DNA of 64,000 nt from Kutzneria sp. CA-103260. Lineage in GTDB: Bacteria > Actinomycetota > Actinomycetes > Mycobacteriales > Pseudonocardiaceae. The translations under genes and the position numbers were made by a program. Positions 8,202 through 18,348 of the stretch are shown here, piece after piece; the first letter of the stretch is position 1, and each line of letters opens with the position of its first letter. The stretch covers positions 10,106,001 to 10,170,000 of the forward strand of contig NZ_CP073318.1 in assembly GCF_018263855.1 (NCBI RefSeq), read 5' to 3'. The notes below the pieces were generated by a model. That model saw only the letters and a program-made list of their open reading frames with translations, was not told where the DNA came from and did no database searches.

Positions 8202-9143
8202 CTAGGCGTCGAACAGGGCGCTGACCGACTCTCCGTTGTGGATTCGCCGGATCGCCTCGGCCATCGCCGGCGCGATGGACAGCACGGTCAGCTTGGGGGT
8301 GCGCTTCTGCGGCGGGATCGGCACGGTGTCGGTGCAGACGATCTCCTTCACGCCGGGCAGGTCGCCGATGCGCTTGATCGCGCCGTCGGCGAACAGGCCG
8401 TGCGTGCAGGCCACCCGGATCGAGGCCACGCCCAGCTCGTGCAGCCGCTCGACCAGCTCGACCACGGTGCTGCCGCGGGCGATCTCGTCGTCCAGCACGA
8501 TCACGTCCTTGCCGGCCACCTCGCCGATGATCGAGCTGATGCTGACCCGGTCGTCGGAGAAGCGCTGCTTGGCCCCGGCGGCCACGCCCACGCCCAACAG
8601 CCGGGCGAACGCGGCCGCCGGCTTGGCGTTGCCCAGGTCGGGGGAGACCACCACGGCGTTGGCCAGGTCGTAGCCGCGGAAGTGGGCGGCCAGCTCCCGC
8701 AGCGCGTGCAGGTGGTCCACCGGGACGCTGAAGAAGCCGTGGACCTGCGGCGAGTGCAGGGTCATGGTCAGCACCCGGCTGGCCCCGGCGGTCACCAGCA
8801 GGTCGGCCACCAGCCGGCCGCCGATCGAGACGCGGGGCATGTCCTTCTTGTCACTGCGCGCGTACGCGTAGTGCGTCATCACCACCGTGGTGCGGGCGGC
8901 CGAGGCGCCGCGCGCGGCGTCCAGCATCAGCAGGAGCTCGACCAGGTTCTCCTGGGTCGGGGGCACCAGTGGCTGGATCAGGAACACGTCCCGCTCCCGG
9001 CAGTTGGCCTGGAGCTGAACCTCGACGCAGTCGTTGGCGAACCGTTCGACCCGCACCGGGCGTAGTGGAACACCGAGGTGCGCGCAGATGTCGGACGCGA
9101 GTTCGGGATGGGCGCTGCCGCTGAAGACCGCGATCTCATGCAC
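8202..9143 (-). CDS. ribose-phosphate diphosphokinase-like protein (divergent PRPP synthetase)
   Basis: 313 residues, near the usual length of PRPP synthetases, which make phosphoribosyl pyrophosphate from ribose-5-phosphate and ATP. The N-terminus (IAVFSGSAHPELASDIC), NCRERDVFLIQPL, YAYARSDKK and LTMTLHSPQVHGFF match the fold and substrate sites. Two signature segments differ from the housekeeping enzyme: VVVSPDLGNAKPAAAFA replaces the usual SPDxGGxxRA, and the PRPP loop reads VIVLDDEIARGSTVV instead of VDDxxDTxGT. It is therefore probably a paralogue, with activity less certain. I placed the start at the GTG giving VHEIAVFSG; longer frames add unrelated residues. Confidence 0.82.
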   Translation of the reverse strand: MHEIAVFSGSAHPELASDICAHLGVPLRPVRVERFANDCVEVQLQANCRERDVFLIQPLVPPTQENLVELLLMLDAARGASAARTTVVMTHYAYARSDKKDMPRVSIGGRLVADLLVTAGASRVLTMTLHSPQVHGFFSVPVDHLHALRELAAHFRGYDLANAVVVSPDLGNAKPAAAFARLLGVGVAAGAKQRFSDDRVSISSIIGEVAGKDVIVLDDEIARGSTVVELVERLHELGVASIRVACTHGLFADGAIKRIGDLPGVKEIVCTDTVPIPPQKRTPKLTVLSIAPAMAEAIRRIHNGESVSALFDA

Positions 9144-9167
9144 GTGAACGGATGGTACCGGGAGATG

Positions 9168-9182
9168 AACCGTTCGACGGTT
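9168..9182. promoter_or_regulatory. palindrome in the divergent 9144-9241 spacer
   Basis: AACCGTTCGACGGTT is a perfect 6-3-6 palindrome in the 98-nt spacer between the divergent PRPP-synthetase-like and secreted-protein genes. It could be a regulator site, but a motif of this size is common by chance in such DNA. Confidence 0.3.
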
Positions 9183-9241
9183 TCGTCGGTAGTACTCCTG
9201 CGAACGTGGTTCAGACCATAACGACGACAGGAGACGCCGCA

Positions 9242-10435
9242 ATGTCCTGGATTGCCGATATGAGTCCCAGTCGCAAACGTGCCATGATCCTCGGCACGGC
9301 TGCGGTGCTGGGCGTCGCCGTCGTGCTGGGAGGTGGATTCGCGATCATCTCGGGCACCAGCCACGCGGCGACCGAGAACTGTCAGGGCCTCGACCAGGCT
9401 TTGCAGAACAACCTGAACTTCATCGCGCAGCAGAAGGCCAACCCCACCGCGGTGTCCGCGGCCAACATCGCCAACCGCCAGGCCGTGGTCGACCAGATCC
9501 AGCAGCGCCGGCAGGCGGCCGGCTGCACCAACAACGTCACCGCCTCGGCCGACGCGAGCAAGAAGGGCAGCGGCGAGAACTGCAACGGGTTGCAGACCGC
9601 GCTGCAGAACAACCTGAACTTCATCGCGCAGCAGAAGGCGCACCCTGACGCCCAGTCCGCCGCGCGCATCAAGAACCGTGAGGCCGTGGTGGCCCAGATC
9701 GAGCAGCGGCTCAAGGCAGCCGGCTGCGATCAGAACGGAAACGGTTCCGGCAACGGCTGTCCGACGGCCACCGACACGAACACGCCCCCGGCGACCACGA
9801 CCGACAACGGTATGGGCAACGGCATGGGCAACGGCGGCATGAACAACGGCGGCAACAACGGTATGGGCAACGGCAACGGTATGGGTAACGGTGGCATGGG
9901 CACCGACACCACCACCGCCCCGCCGACCACCACCACCGACAACGGCATGGGCAACGGGAACATGGGCGGTTACAACGGTGGCGGCATGGGCACCGACACC
10001 ACCGCGCCCCCGGCGACCACGACCGACAACGGTATGGGCAACGGCATGGGCAATGGCGGCATGAACAACGGCGGCAACAACGGCTGCGGCAACGGCAACG
10101 GCGGCACCGACACCGCCGCCCCGACCGACACCACGACCGCCAACCCGACCGACACCAACACCGGCTCCGGCACGGCCACCGGCACCGCGGCCAACCAGGT
10201 GTGCAAGGGCTCCACGGTGACCACGTCCGGCCAGCCCGGCGTCTCCGCGTCCAGCAACCAGTTCCCCAAGGGCACCATGCTCAAGGTGACCAACCTGGAC
10301 AACAACCAGTCCATCACCGTCCCGGTGACGTCCACCTCCGGCAGCTGCGTGCTGCTCGACAACGACGCCTTCAACAAGGTCCACGAGCAGGGCAAGTTCC
10401 TGATCCGCCACGCGCTGATCCAGAAGGTCGGCTGA
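9242..10435 (+). CDS. secreted/anchored protein: two disulfide-hairpin repeats, Gly/Asn/Met-rich linker, double-psi-barrel-like tail
   Basis: 397 residues. ATG 9242 follows AGGAGA. One hydrophobic helix (residues 15-37) is a signal peptide or anchor. Next come two 49-residue repeats, each C-x47-C, with the shared core ALQNNLNFIAQQKA and ending AAGC; each should be a helical hairpin closed by a disulfide. Residues about 170-315 are low complexity, built from NGMGNGMGNGG blocks and Thr/Pro runs, probably an extended wall-spanning linker. The last 80 residues (KGTMLKVTNLDNNQSITVPV, then DNDAFNKV) resemble RlpA-type double-psi beta barrels, although the catalytic Asp region is not conserved. Function unknown; an envelope structural or binding role is the best guess. 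Confidence 0.75.
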   Translation: MSWIADMSPSRKRAMILGTAAVLGVAVVLGGGFAIISGTSHAATENCQGLDQALQNNLNFIAQQKANPTAVSAANIANRQAVVDQIQQRRQAAGCTNNVTASADASKKGSGENCNGLQTALQNNLNFIAQQKAHPDAQSAARIKNREAVVAQIEQRLKAAGCDQNGNGSGNGCPTATDTNTPPATTTDNGMGNGMGNGGMNNGGNNGMGNGNGMGNGGMGTDTTTAPPTTTTDNGMGNGNMGGYNGGGMGTDTTAPPATTTDNGMGNGMGNGGMNNGGNNGCGNGNGGTDTAAPTDTTTANPTDTNTGSGTATGTAANQVCKGSTVTTSGQPGVSASSNQFPKGTMLKVTNLDNNQSITVPVTSTSGSCVLLDNDAFNKVHEQGKFLIRHALIQKVG

Positions 10436-10453
10436 CCCGTTCCCGTTCACCCG

Positions 10454-10498
10454 AAACGGCCCGAAACCTGGTCCCAGGAGCCAGGTCTCGGGCCGTTT
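10454..10498 (+). terminator. hairpin terminator of the secreted-protein gene
   Basis: AAACGGCCCGA at 10454-10464 pairs with TCGGGCCGTTT at 10488-10498, and ACCTGG/CCAGGT extends the stem inside. It starts 18 nt after the stop of the upstream gene. The complementary A and T ends give a run of T on either strand. Confidence 0.85.
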
Positions 10499-10500
10499 GT

Positions 10501-10624
10501 GTGTCTCCAAGACCACCAAACCCCACCGGTCCGGGTCTTCAACCGCCACAAACCCAGCTCCCGGCTACTGGGTTTGTGGCGGTTGAAGACCTCTACGACC
10601 TGGGTTTGTGGGTCTTGGAGACAC
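10501..10624. repeat. giant palindrome, about 57-nt arms, between convergent genes
   Basis: The segment 10501-10557 is nearly the reverse complement of 10568-10624, leaving a 10-nt loop. The inner 25 bp around TTCAACCGCCACAAACCCAG and the outer 14 bp are perfect. Each arm itself holds two related units ending CCACAAACCCAG, so the structure looks like a duplicated then inverted unit. It ends 8 nt before the glgB stop and could act as a bidirectional terminator. Confidence 0.85.
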
Positions 10625-10632
10625 CCAGACTG

Positions 10633-12801
10633 TCAGGCCTCGGGGGCCAGCCAGATCACGCCGGCCGGCGGCAGCTGCACCACCGCTGAGGCCGGGCGGC
10701 CGTGCCAGGGCTTGGCCCCGGCGACGATCTCGCCCTGGTTGCCCCAGCCGGAGCCGCCGTACGCCTCCGCGTCGGTGTTGACGACCTCGCGCCAGTGGCC
10801 GGTGGACGGCAGGCCGATCCGGTAGTCCTGGTGCGGCGAGCCGGAGAAGTTGGCCACACAGGCCAGCATCGAGCCGTCCTCGCCCTGACGCAGGAAGGAC
10901 AGCACGTTGCCGGCCGAGTCGTTGGCGTCGATCCAGGAGAAGCCGTCCGGCGAAGTGTCCAATGTGTACAGTGCCGGCGACTCCCGGTAGGCCGCGTTGA
11001 GATCGCCGACCAGCCGCTTGACCCCGGCGTGCAGCGGCTCGTCCAGCAGCGGCCAGTCCAGCGACCGCTTCTCCGACCACTCGTCGATCTGCCCGAACTC
11101 GCCGCCCATGAACAGCAGCTGCTTGCCCGGGTGGGCCCACATGAAGGCCAGCAGCGAACGCAGCCCGGCCGCCTTGTTCCAGTTGTCGCCGGGCATCCGG
11201 CCCCACAGCGAGCCCTTGCCGTGCACCACCTCGTCGTGCGACAGCGGCAGCACGAAGTTCTCGCTCCACGCGTACATCAGCGAGAAGGTCATCTCGTTGT
11301 GGTGGTACGAGCGGTGCACCGGATCGTGCGACAGGTACCGGAGCGTGTCGTGCATCCAGCCCATGTTCCACTTGAAGCCGAAACCCAGCCCGCCCAGATG
11401 GGTCGGCCGGGTGACGCCGGGCCATGCGGTGGACTCCTCGGCGATCATCATGATGCCGGGGTGCCGCCGGTACACGGTGGCGTTGAGCTCCTGCAGGAAC
11501 TGCACGGCGTCCAGGTTCTCCCGGCCGCCGTGCACATTGGGCAACCACTGCCCCTCGGGCCGCGAGTAGTCCAGGTACAGCATCGAGGCCACGGCGTCGA
11601 CCCGCAGCCCGTCGACGTGGAACTCCTCGATCCAGTACAGGGCGTTGGCCACCAGGAAGTTGCGGACCTCGTTGCGCCCGAAGTCGAACACGTAGGTGCC
11701 CCAGTCGGGCTGCTCGCCCCGGCGCGGGTCGGCGTGCTCGTACAGCGGGCTGCCGTCGAACCGGGCCAGCGCCCACTCGTCGCGCGGGAAGTGCGCCGGC
11801 ACCCAGTCCACGATCACGCCGATGCCCCGCTGGTGCAGGTGGTCCACGAAGTGCCGGAACTCGTCGGGGGTGCCGAAGCGCGGCGTCGGGGCGTAGTACG
11901 AGGTGACCTGGTAGCCCCACGACCCGGCGAACGGGTGCCCGGCCACCGGCAGCAGCTCGACGTGGGTGAAGCCGGTCTCCACCACGTAGTCGGCCAGCTG
12001 CTCGGCCAGCTCCCGGTAGTTCAGGCCCTGCCGCCACGAGCCGATGTGCACCTCGTAGGCGCTGATCGGGCGCTTGGACCAGTCGCTGGCCTCACGCTCG
12101 GCCAGCCAGCCCTCGTCGGACCACTCGTAGGAGGACTCGTACACCACGGACGCGGTGGCCGGCGGGACCTCGGTGGCGAAGGCCATCGGGTCGGCCTTCT
12201 CGTGCCACGCCCCGTCCTTGCCCAGCAGCCGGAACTTGTACTTGGTGCCCCGCGGCACCTCCGGCAGGAACAGCTCCCACACGCCGGACCCGCCCAGCGA
12301 GCGCATCGGCGTGCCGCGGCCGTCCCAGCCGTCGAAGTCGCCGCACACCCGCACGCCCTGCGCGGTCGGGGCCCACACCGCGAACGACGTGCCGTCCACC
12401 GGCCCGCCGGGGGTGTCGTAGCGGTGCGGATGCGCGCCCAGCACCTCCCACAGCCGCTCGTGCCGGCCCTCGCCGATCAGGTGCAGGTCCAGCTCGCCGA
12501 CGGTGGGTAGCCAGCGGTACGGGTCGTCGGCCAGCACGACGTTGCCGTCGCCGTAGTCGACCTCGTACCGGTAGTCGCTCGGCGGCTCCGGCACCAGACC
12601 GGCGAACAGGCCACCCTCGACCGGGTCCAGCTCGAACCGCTTGTCGCCGACGAGCACCGACACCGAGCGGGCGCCGATGCGCAGCGCCCGCATCACGGTG
12701 CCGCCGGGGTGCGGGTGCGCCCCCAGGATGGAGTGCGGATCGTGGTGCGCACCCCCGAGCAGCCGGTCCACCTCGTCCTTGGCCGGTGCGATGCTCGTCA
12801 C
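10633..12801 (-). CDS. glgB: 1,4-alpha-glucan branching enzyme GlgB
   Basis: 722 residues, the normal size for actinobacterial GlgB (GH13_9). It moves alpha-1,4 chains to 1,6 positions, giving branched glycogen-like glucan. An N-terminal N1 plus CBM48 region precedes the GH13 barrel. Catalytic residues are in place: nucleophile D402 in LRVDAVASM, acid/base E455 in MIAEESTAWP, and the third acid in LPLSHDEVVHGKGSL. The GTG start at 12801 follows GAGAGGA and lies 5 nt after the mak stop, so it is the last gene of glgE-treS-mak-glgB. In this pathway GlgB branches the linear chains made by GlgE. Confidence 0.96.
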   Translation of the reverse strand: MTSIAPAKDEVDRLLGGAHHDPHSILGAHPHPGGTVMRALRIGARSVSVLVGDKRFELDPVEGGLFAGLVPEPPSDYRYEVDYGDGNVVLADDPYRWLPTVGELDLHLIGEGRHERLWEVLGAHPHRYDTPGGPVDGTSFAVWAPTAQGVRVCGDFDGWDGRGTPMRSLGGSGVWELFLPEVPRGTKYKFRLLGKDGAWHEKADPMAFATEVPPATASVVYESSYEWSDEGWLAEREASDWSKRPISAYEVHIGSWRQGLNYRELAEQLADYVVETGFTHVELLPVAGHPFAGSWGYQVTSYYAPTPRFGTPDEFRHFVDHLHQRGIGVIVDWVPAHFPRDEWALARFDGSPLYEHADPRRGEQPDWGTYVFDFGRNEVRNFLVANALYWIEEFHVDGLRVDAVASMLYLDYSRPEGQWLPNVHGGRENLDAVQFLQELNATVYRRHPGIMMIAEESTAWPGVTRPTHLGGLGFGFKWNMGWMHDTLRYLSHDPVHRSYHHNEMTFSLMYAWSENFVLPLSHDEVVHGKGSLWGRMPGDNWNKAAGLRSLLAFMWAHPGKQLLFMGGEFGQIDEWSEKRSLDWPLLDEPLHAGVKRLVGDLNAAYRESPALYTLDTSPDGFSWIDANDSAGNVLSFLRQGEDGSMLACVANFSGSPHQDYRIGLPSTGHWREVVNTDAEAYGGSGWGNQGEIVAGAKPWHGRPASAVVQLPPAGVIWLAPEA

Positions 12802-12806
12802 GACTG

Positions 12807-14152
12807 TCAGTCCTCTCCGGCGGTGATCCTCGCGATGGACGCCAGCGGCACGGTCAGCCAGTCCGGCCGGTTCCCGTGCTCGTAGGCGACCTCGTACACG
12901 GCTTTGTCCAGTTCCAGCGCGCGTAGCAGCGGCCCCTGCGCGCGGGGGTCGTCGCCGACCTCCGCGTAACCATCGCAGAACGCCTCGCGGTTGCGTGCGG
13001 TCCACTCCCGGGCCCGCACCTCCAGCTGGTGGTCGGCCGACTGGTCAATTCCCTTCTGGCCGACCAACAGCTGCTGCGCGGCGTAGTCGAACGACCGCAG
13101 CATGCCGGCCACGTCCCGCAGCGGCGAGCGCAGGGCGTTGCGCTCGGCCAGCGGCGCCGCCGGCTCGCCCTCGAAGTCGATCAGCTTCCAGCCGGTCGCG
13201 GTCCGCAGCACCTGGCCCAGGTGCAGGTCGCCGTGGATGAACTGCACGTCGACCAGCGACCGCCCGCTACGCGCCTGCTCGAACACGGCTCGTAAGGCCG
13301 ACTCGTACGGCGCCAGCTCCGGCACCTCGGCCAGCACGGCGTCCAGCCGGCGGTGCATGGCCTGCACGGCCTCGTACAGCCGCTCCGGCCCCTCCTGCCC
13401 GCTGCCCAGGGCCTTGCGCAGGTCGGCGTGCACCTCGGCCACCGACTGCCCGAGCCGGAACGCCTCGCCGGCGAAGTCCCCGCCGACCTCGGCCGCGTGC
13501 AGGTCGGCCTCGGCCATCAGGTCCCGCACCGAGGCGGTGGCCATCGCCCAGCCCTCGACCGCGCCCTGCAGGAACTCCTGCAGGATGCCCAGCACCACGA
13601 ACTCGTCGGTGATCGCGCCCAGCGGCCGGGCGATGTGCCTGGAGCCGACCGCCTGCAACGCGCGGTGCAGCTGGAGATCCGGGTTCGGGCCGGCCACCAC
13701 GCGGCGGAACAGCTTGAGGATGTAGTCGCCGCCGTAGACCACCGAGGTGTTGGACTGCTCGGCGCTGACCGGCTTGGCCCGCTGGTTGGGCACGACCACG
13801 GCGCCGGGCTCGGGCGCGAAGTGGATGCCGTCGGTCCAGGTGTCCTGGGCGATCAGCGTCAACAGGTGGCCCATCAGCTCGGTGTCGTACACCGCCTCGT
13901 AGTAGACGTGCCCGTCCACCTCGCCGATCCTGGCGTGCCCGAGGTGCTCGGGCAACTCCCGGCGGCGGCCGACCAGCAGCTGGTACTCCCCGTCAGGAGT
14001 GCTCAGCACGGCGTGCACCAGCTTCGGGTCCCCGTCCAGCAGCGTGACGGCGTCCCGGGTGGAGATCTCGGACAGATCCCGGTTCTTGCCGCCGAACCAG
14101 CGCTGCCGCGGCAGCCACTCCAGCAGGGCGTCGGCCAGTGGGCTCAGTTCGG

Positions 14153-14156
<4 letters not shown>
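12807..14156 (-). CDS. mak: maltokinase (Mak/Pep2)
   Basis: 449 residues. Maltokinase phosphorylates maltose with ATP to maltose-1-phosphate, the GlgE donor. The N-terminal cap (LPRQRWFGGKNRDLSEI) is the Mak-specific lobe and the C-terminal part has an aminoglycoside-phosphotransferase-like kinase fold: FIHGDLHLGQVLRT holds the catalytic Asp and KLIDFEGEPAAPLAERN the Mg-binding Asp. The Lys in DYILKLFRR should bind ATP. The GTG start overlaps the treS stop as GTGA, so TreS and Mak are co-translated; in several actinobacteria the two are one fused protein or a TreS:Pep2 complex, and this overlap fits such pairing. Confidence 0.95.
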
Positions 14157-15928
<1,772 letters not shown>

Positions 15929-16013
15929 CGTCGCCACCACCCCTCGTCCATGGTCGGCTAGCCCCGCCACGGGGGACTACCCCGGGCGGAGTCGCGTTAT
16001 TCGTGCTGGTCGG

Positions 16014-17984
16014 CTACTTGCGATGAATACTGATGACGTGCGCGACGGCACGCCAGGGCTCGAGTCGGACGAAATTGGCCTGACCCCAGTCCCAGGTGTC
16101 GCCCGTGACCTCGTCGTGAGCGGAGATCCGCTCGTGCCAGTCCAAGCCCAGCTCGGGCAGATCCAACCAGAGCGTGCCCTGTTGGGCGTTGTTCGGGTCG
16201 AGAGTGACCACAACAAGAACGGTGTCCCCGGTGGCCGGGTCCGTCTTGCTGTAGGCGATCAGGGCGTCGTTGTCGACGTGGTGGAAATGCAGACCGCGCA
16301 ACTGCCGCAACGCCGGATGCGCCTTGCGGACCTGGTTCAGCTTGGCCAGCCACGGCTCCAACGACCGGCCGTCCAACAGCGCCGTGTGATAGTCACGCGG
16401 CCGCAGCTGGTACTTCTCCGAGTCCAGATACTCCTCCGAGCCCTGCCGCACCGGCTCGTGCTCGTAGAGCTCGTAACCCGAGTACACGCCCCAGGTCGGC
16501 GACAGCGTCGCGGCCAGCGCGGCCCGGGTGGCGAACATCGACGGCCCGCCGTGCTGCAACGACTCGTGCAGGATGTCCGGGGTGTTCACGAACAGGTTGG
16601 GCCGGCCCTCGTCGGCGTGCGCCAGCCAGTCGACCATGAAGTCGATCAGCTCCTGCTTGCCGGTGCGCCACGTGAAGTAGGTGTAGGACTGGGTGAAGCC
16701 GAGCTTGGCCAGACCGTACTGCCGCGCCGGGCGGGTGAACGCCTCGGCCAGGAACAGCACGTCCGGATAGCGCCGCTTGACCTCCCAGATCAGCCAGTGC
16801 CAGAAGTCCGGCGGCTTGGTGTGCGGGTTGTCCACCCGGAAGATCCGCACCCCCAGCTCGATCCAGTGCGTGATCACCCGGTTGATCTCCGCGTACAGGC
16901 TGCGCGGCTCGTTGTCGAAGTTGAGCGGGTAGATGTCCTGGTACTTCTTGGGCGGGTTCTCCGCGTAGGCGATCGTGCCGTCCGGCAGCGTGGTGAACCA
17001 CTCCGGGTGCTCGGCCACCCACGGGTGGTCCGGCGCGCACTGCAACGCGAAGTCCAGCGCCACCTCCAGACCCAGCTCGTCGGCCCGGTGCACGAAACCC
17101 TTGAAGTCGGCCAGCGTGCCCAGCTCCGGGGCCACCGCGTCGTGACCGCCGTCGACCGAGCCGATCGCCCACGGCGAGCCCACATCGTCCGGACCGGCGG
17201 TCAGGGTGTTGTTGGGGCCCTTGCGGTTCACCCGCCCGACCGGGTGGATCGGCGGCAGGTAGACCACGTCGAAGCCCATCTCCGCGACCCGGTCCAACTC
17301 GCGGGCGGCGGTGACGAACGTGCCGTGCACCGGCTTGCCGGTCTCGTCCCAGCCGCCGGTGGAACGGGGGAAGAACTCGTACCAGGAGCCGTACAGCGCC
17401 CGCGGCCGGTCCACCCAGATCTTGTTGACCTTGCCCCGGGTGAGCAGTTCTCGCACCGGGAACTCGCGCATGATCGTGTCGATCTCGGCGGCCAGCGCCG
17501 GGCCGACCCGGTCCGGCAGCGGCCGTTCACCGTCGCGCAACCCGGCGGCCACTCCGAGTAGCAAGTCCTTGTCGTTACGGCGATCCGGGCGCTTGCCCAC
17601 CCGTTCGACCAGCCGCGCGCCGAGCTCCAGGTCGTTGGCCAGCTCGGCGGATCCCTGGCCGGCGGCCAGTTTCTTCTCCACCGCCGAGCGCCAGGTGGCC
17701 CACGGGTCGCTCCAGGCGTCGATCCGGAACGTCCACGCGCCCTCGGCGTCGGGCACCACGGTCGCGGCGAAGCGGTCCAGGCCGATGCCGTACTCGACCA
17801 TTCGGGTCTGCCGGGCCACCTTGTCGTTGGGGCCCTTCCACGTCACCGTCGCGGCGACCGCGTCGTGGCCCTCCCGCCACACCGTCGCGCCGACCGGAAT
17901 GTGTTCGCCCACAACGGCTTTCGCGGCATACCGGCCGCAACTGACCACCGGGGTGATGTCGTCGATGCCCAAACGTCCACTCAT
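16014..17984 (-). CDS. glgE: alpha-1,4-glucan:maltose-1-phosphate maltosyltransferase GlgE
   Basis: 656 residues, the family's usual length. GlgE adds maltosyl units from maltose-1-phosphate to alpha-1,4-glucan. The N-terminal domain opens with GRLGIDDITPVVSCGRY, typical of the family. Catalytic residues: nucleophile D385 in FRVDNPHTKPPDFW and acid/base E414 in LFLAEAFTRP, 29 residues apart as in known GlgE (GH13_3). FRSTGGWDE-like loop residues near EFFPRSTGG match the donor site. It is the first gene of the minus-strand cluster and is divergent from glgP. In mycobacteria the loss of GlgE is lethal through maltose-1-phosphate build-up when TreS and Mak are present, as they are here. Confidence 0.96.
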   Translation of the reverse strand: MSGRLGIDDITPVVSCGRYAAKAVVGEHIPVGATVWREGHDAVAATVTWKGPNDKVARQTRMVEYGIGLDRFAATVVPDAEGAWTFRIDAWSDPWATWRSAVEKKLAAGQGSAELANDLELGARLVERVGKRPDRRNDKDLLLGVAAGLRDGERPLPDRVGPALAAEIDTIMREFPVRELLTRGKVNKIWVDRPRALYGSWYEFFPRSTGGWDETGKPVHGTFVTAARELDRVAEMGFDVVYLPPIHPVGRVNRKGPNNTLTAGPDDVGSPWAIGSVDGGHDAVAPELGTLADFKGFVHRADELGLEVALDFALQCAPDHPWVAEHPEWFTTLPDGTIAYAENPPKKYQDIYPLNFDNEPRSLYAEINRVITHWIELGVRIFRVDNPHTKPPDFWHWLIWEVKRRYPDVLFLAEAFTRPARQYGLAKLGFTQSYTYFTWRTGKQELIDFMVDWLAHADEGRPNLFVNTPDILHESLQHGGPSMFATRAALAATLSPTWGVYSGYELYEHEPVRQGSEEYLDSEKYQLRPRDYHTALLDGRSLEPWLAKLNQVRKAHPALRQLRGLHFHHVDNDALIAYSKTDPATGDTVLVVVTLDPNNAQQGTLWLDLPELGLDWHERISAHDEVTGDTWDWGQANFVRLEPWRAVAHVISIHRK

Positions 17985-18279
17985 CGCCCACGCCCCTAGG
18001 TCGCCGCCACCCGTCCATAGTGTGCCTTGGTCGGCCCGGTCCTAAACCACCGGGTGATCCTTTGTGACCTCGGATCCCCGCGCCGGTGATCGAGAACCGG
18101 CGCCGGGCTTGATCACCAGGCCCAGCTTGGAGAACTCTTCATGTTCGGCGGGCCACGTCGACCGCCGCCGGCAGAGCTTCTAGTGATCTCACCACTGGTG
18201 GCCATGCCCAGCTCAGAAGAGTGCGAGGCATCGGCTACCCGGGGGCCGAGCCGCGACGCCGAAGGCGGCGCCATAAGCA

Positions 18280-18295
18280 CTGCAAATATTTGCAG
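18280..18295. promoter_or_regulatory. 16-bp palindromic operator upstream of glgP
   Basis: CTGCAAATATTTGCAG is a perfect palindrome. Its half-site recurs as TTGCAG at 18310, which is also the -35 hexamer of glgP. TTGCA/TGCAA repeats are found at Streptomyces amylase and mal promoters under LacI-type maltose repressors, so a maltodextrin-responsive repressor is a reasonable guess. The regulator itself is not in this window. Confidence 0.6.
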
Positions 18296-18309
18296 AATGG
18301 TCTGGAAAG

Positions 18310-18338
18310 TTGCAGTGACGCCGGGGGGCGGTTATAGG
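18310..18338 (+). promoter_or_regulatory. glgP promoter
   Basis: TTGCAG (18310-18315), 17 nt, then TATAGG (18333-18338). The predicted start of transcription is about 18345, so the GTG at 18349 has almost no leader and no ribosome binding site nearby. This points to leaderless translation. Confidence 0.65.
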
Positions 18339-18348
18339 GTCGCGCGCT

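Larger units (their letters stand above)
17985..18348. other. 364-nt divergent regulatory region between glgE and glgP
   Basis: No gene is visible here. The glgP-proximal part holds a 16-bp palindrome and a sigma-70-like promoter, listed separately. The glgE-proximal part has a hairpin, GCGCCGGT at 18080-18087 with ACCGGCGC at 18096-18103, and GGTGATC/GATCACC copies around it. These may shape the glgE leader, but I see no clear glgE promoter. Confidence 0.6.

Noticed and set aside
9790..10120. Repeated ACGGTATGGGCAACGG-like blocks as a possible CRISPR or minisatellite array.
   Set aside because: They encode the Gly/Asn/Met-rich low-complexity linker in frame; no spacers and no cas genes.
17985..18348. 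A small gene in the glgE-glgP spacer (ATG at 18141).
   Set aside because: The frame runs without a stop into an alternative frame of glgP, has no ribosome binding site and unnatural composition.
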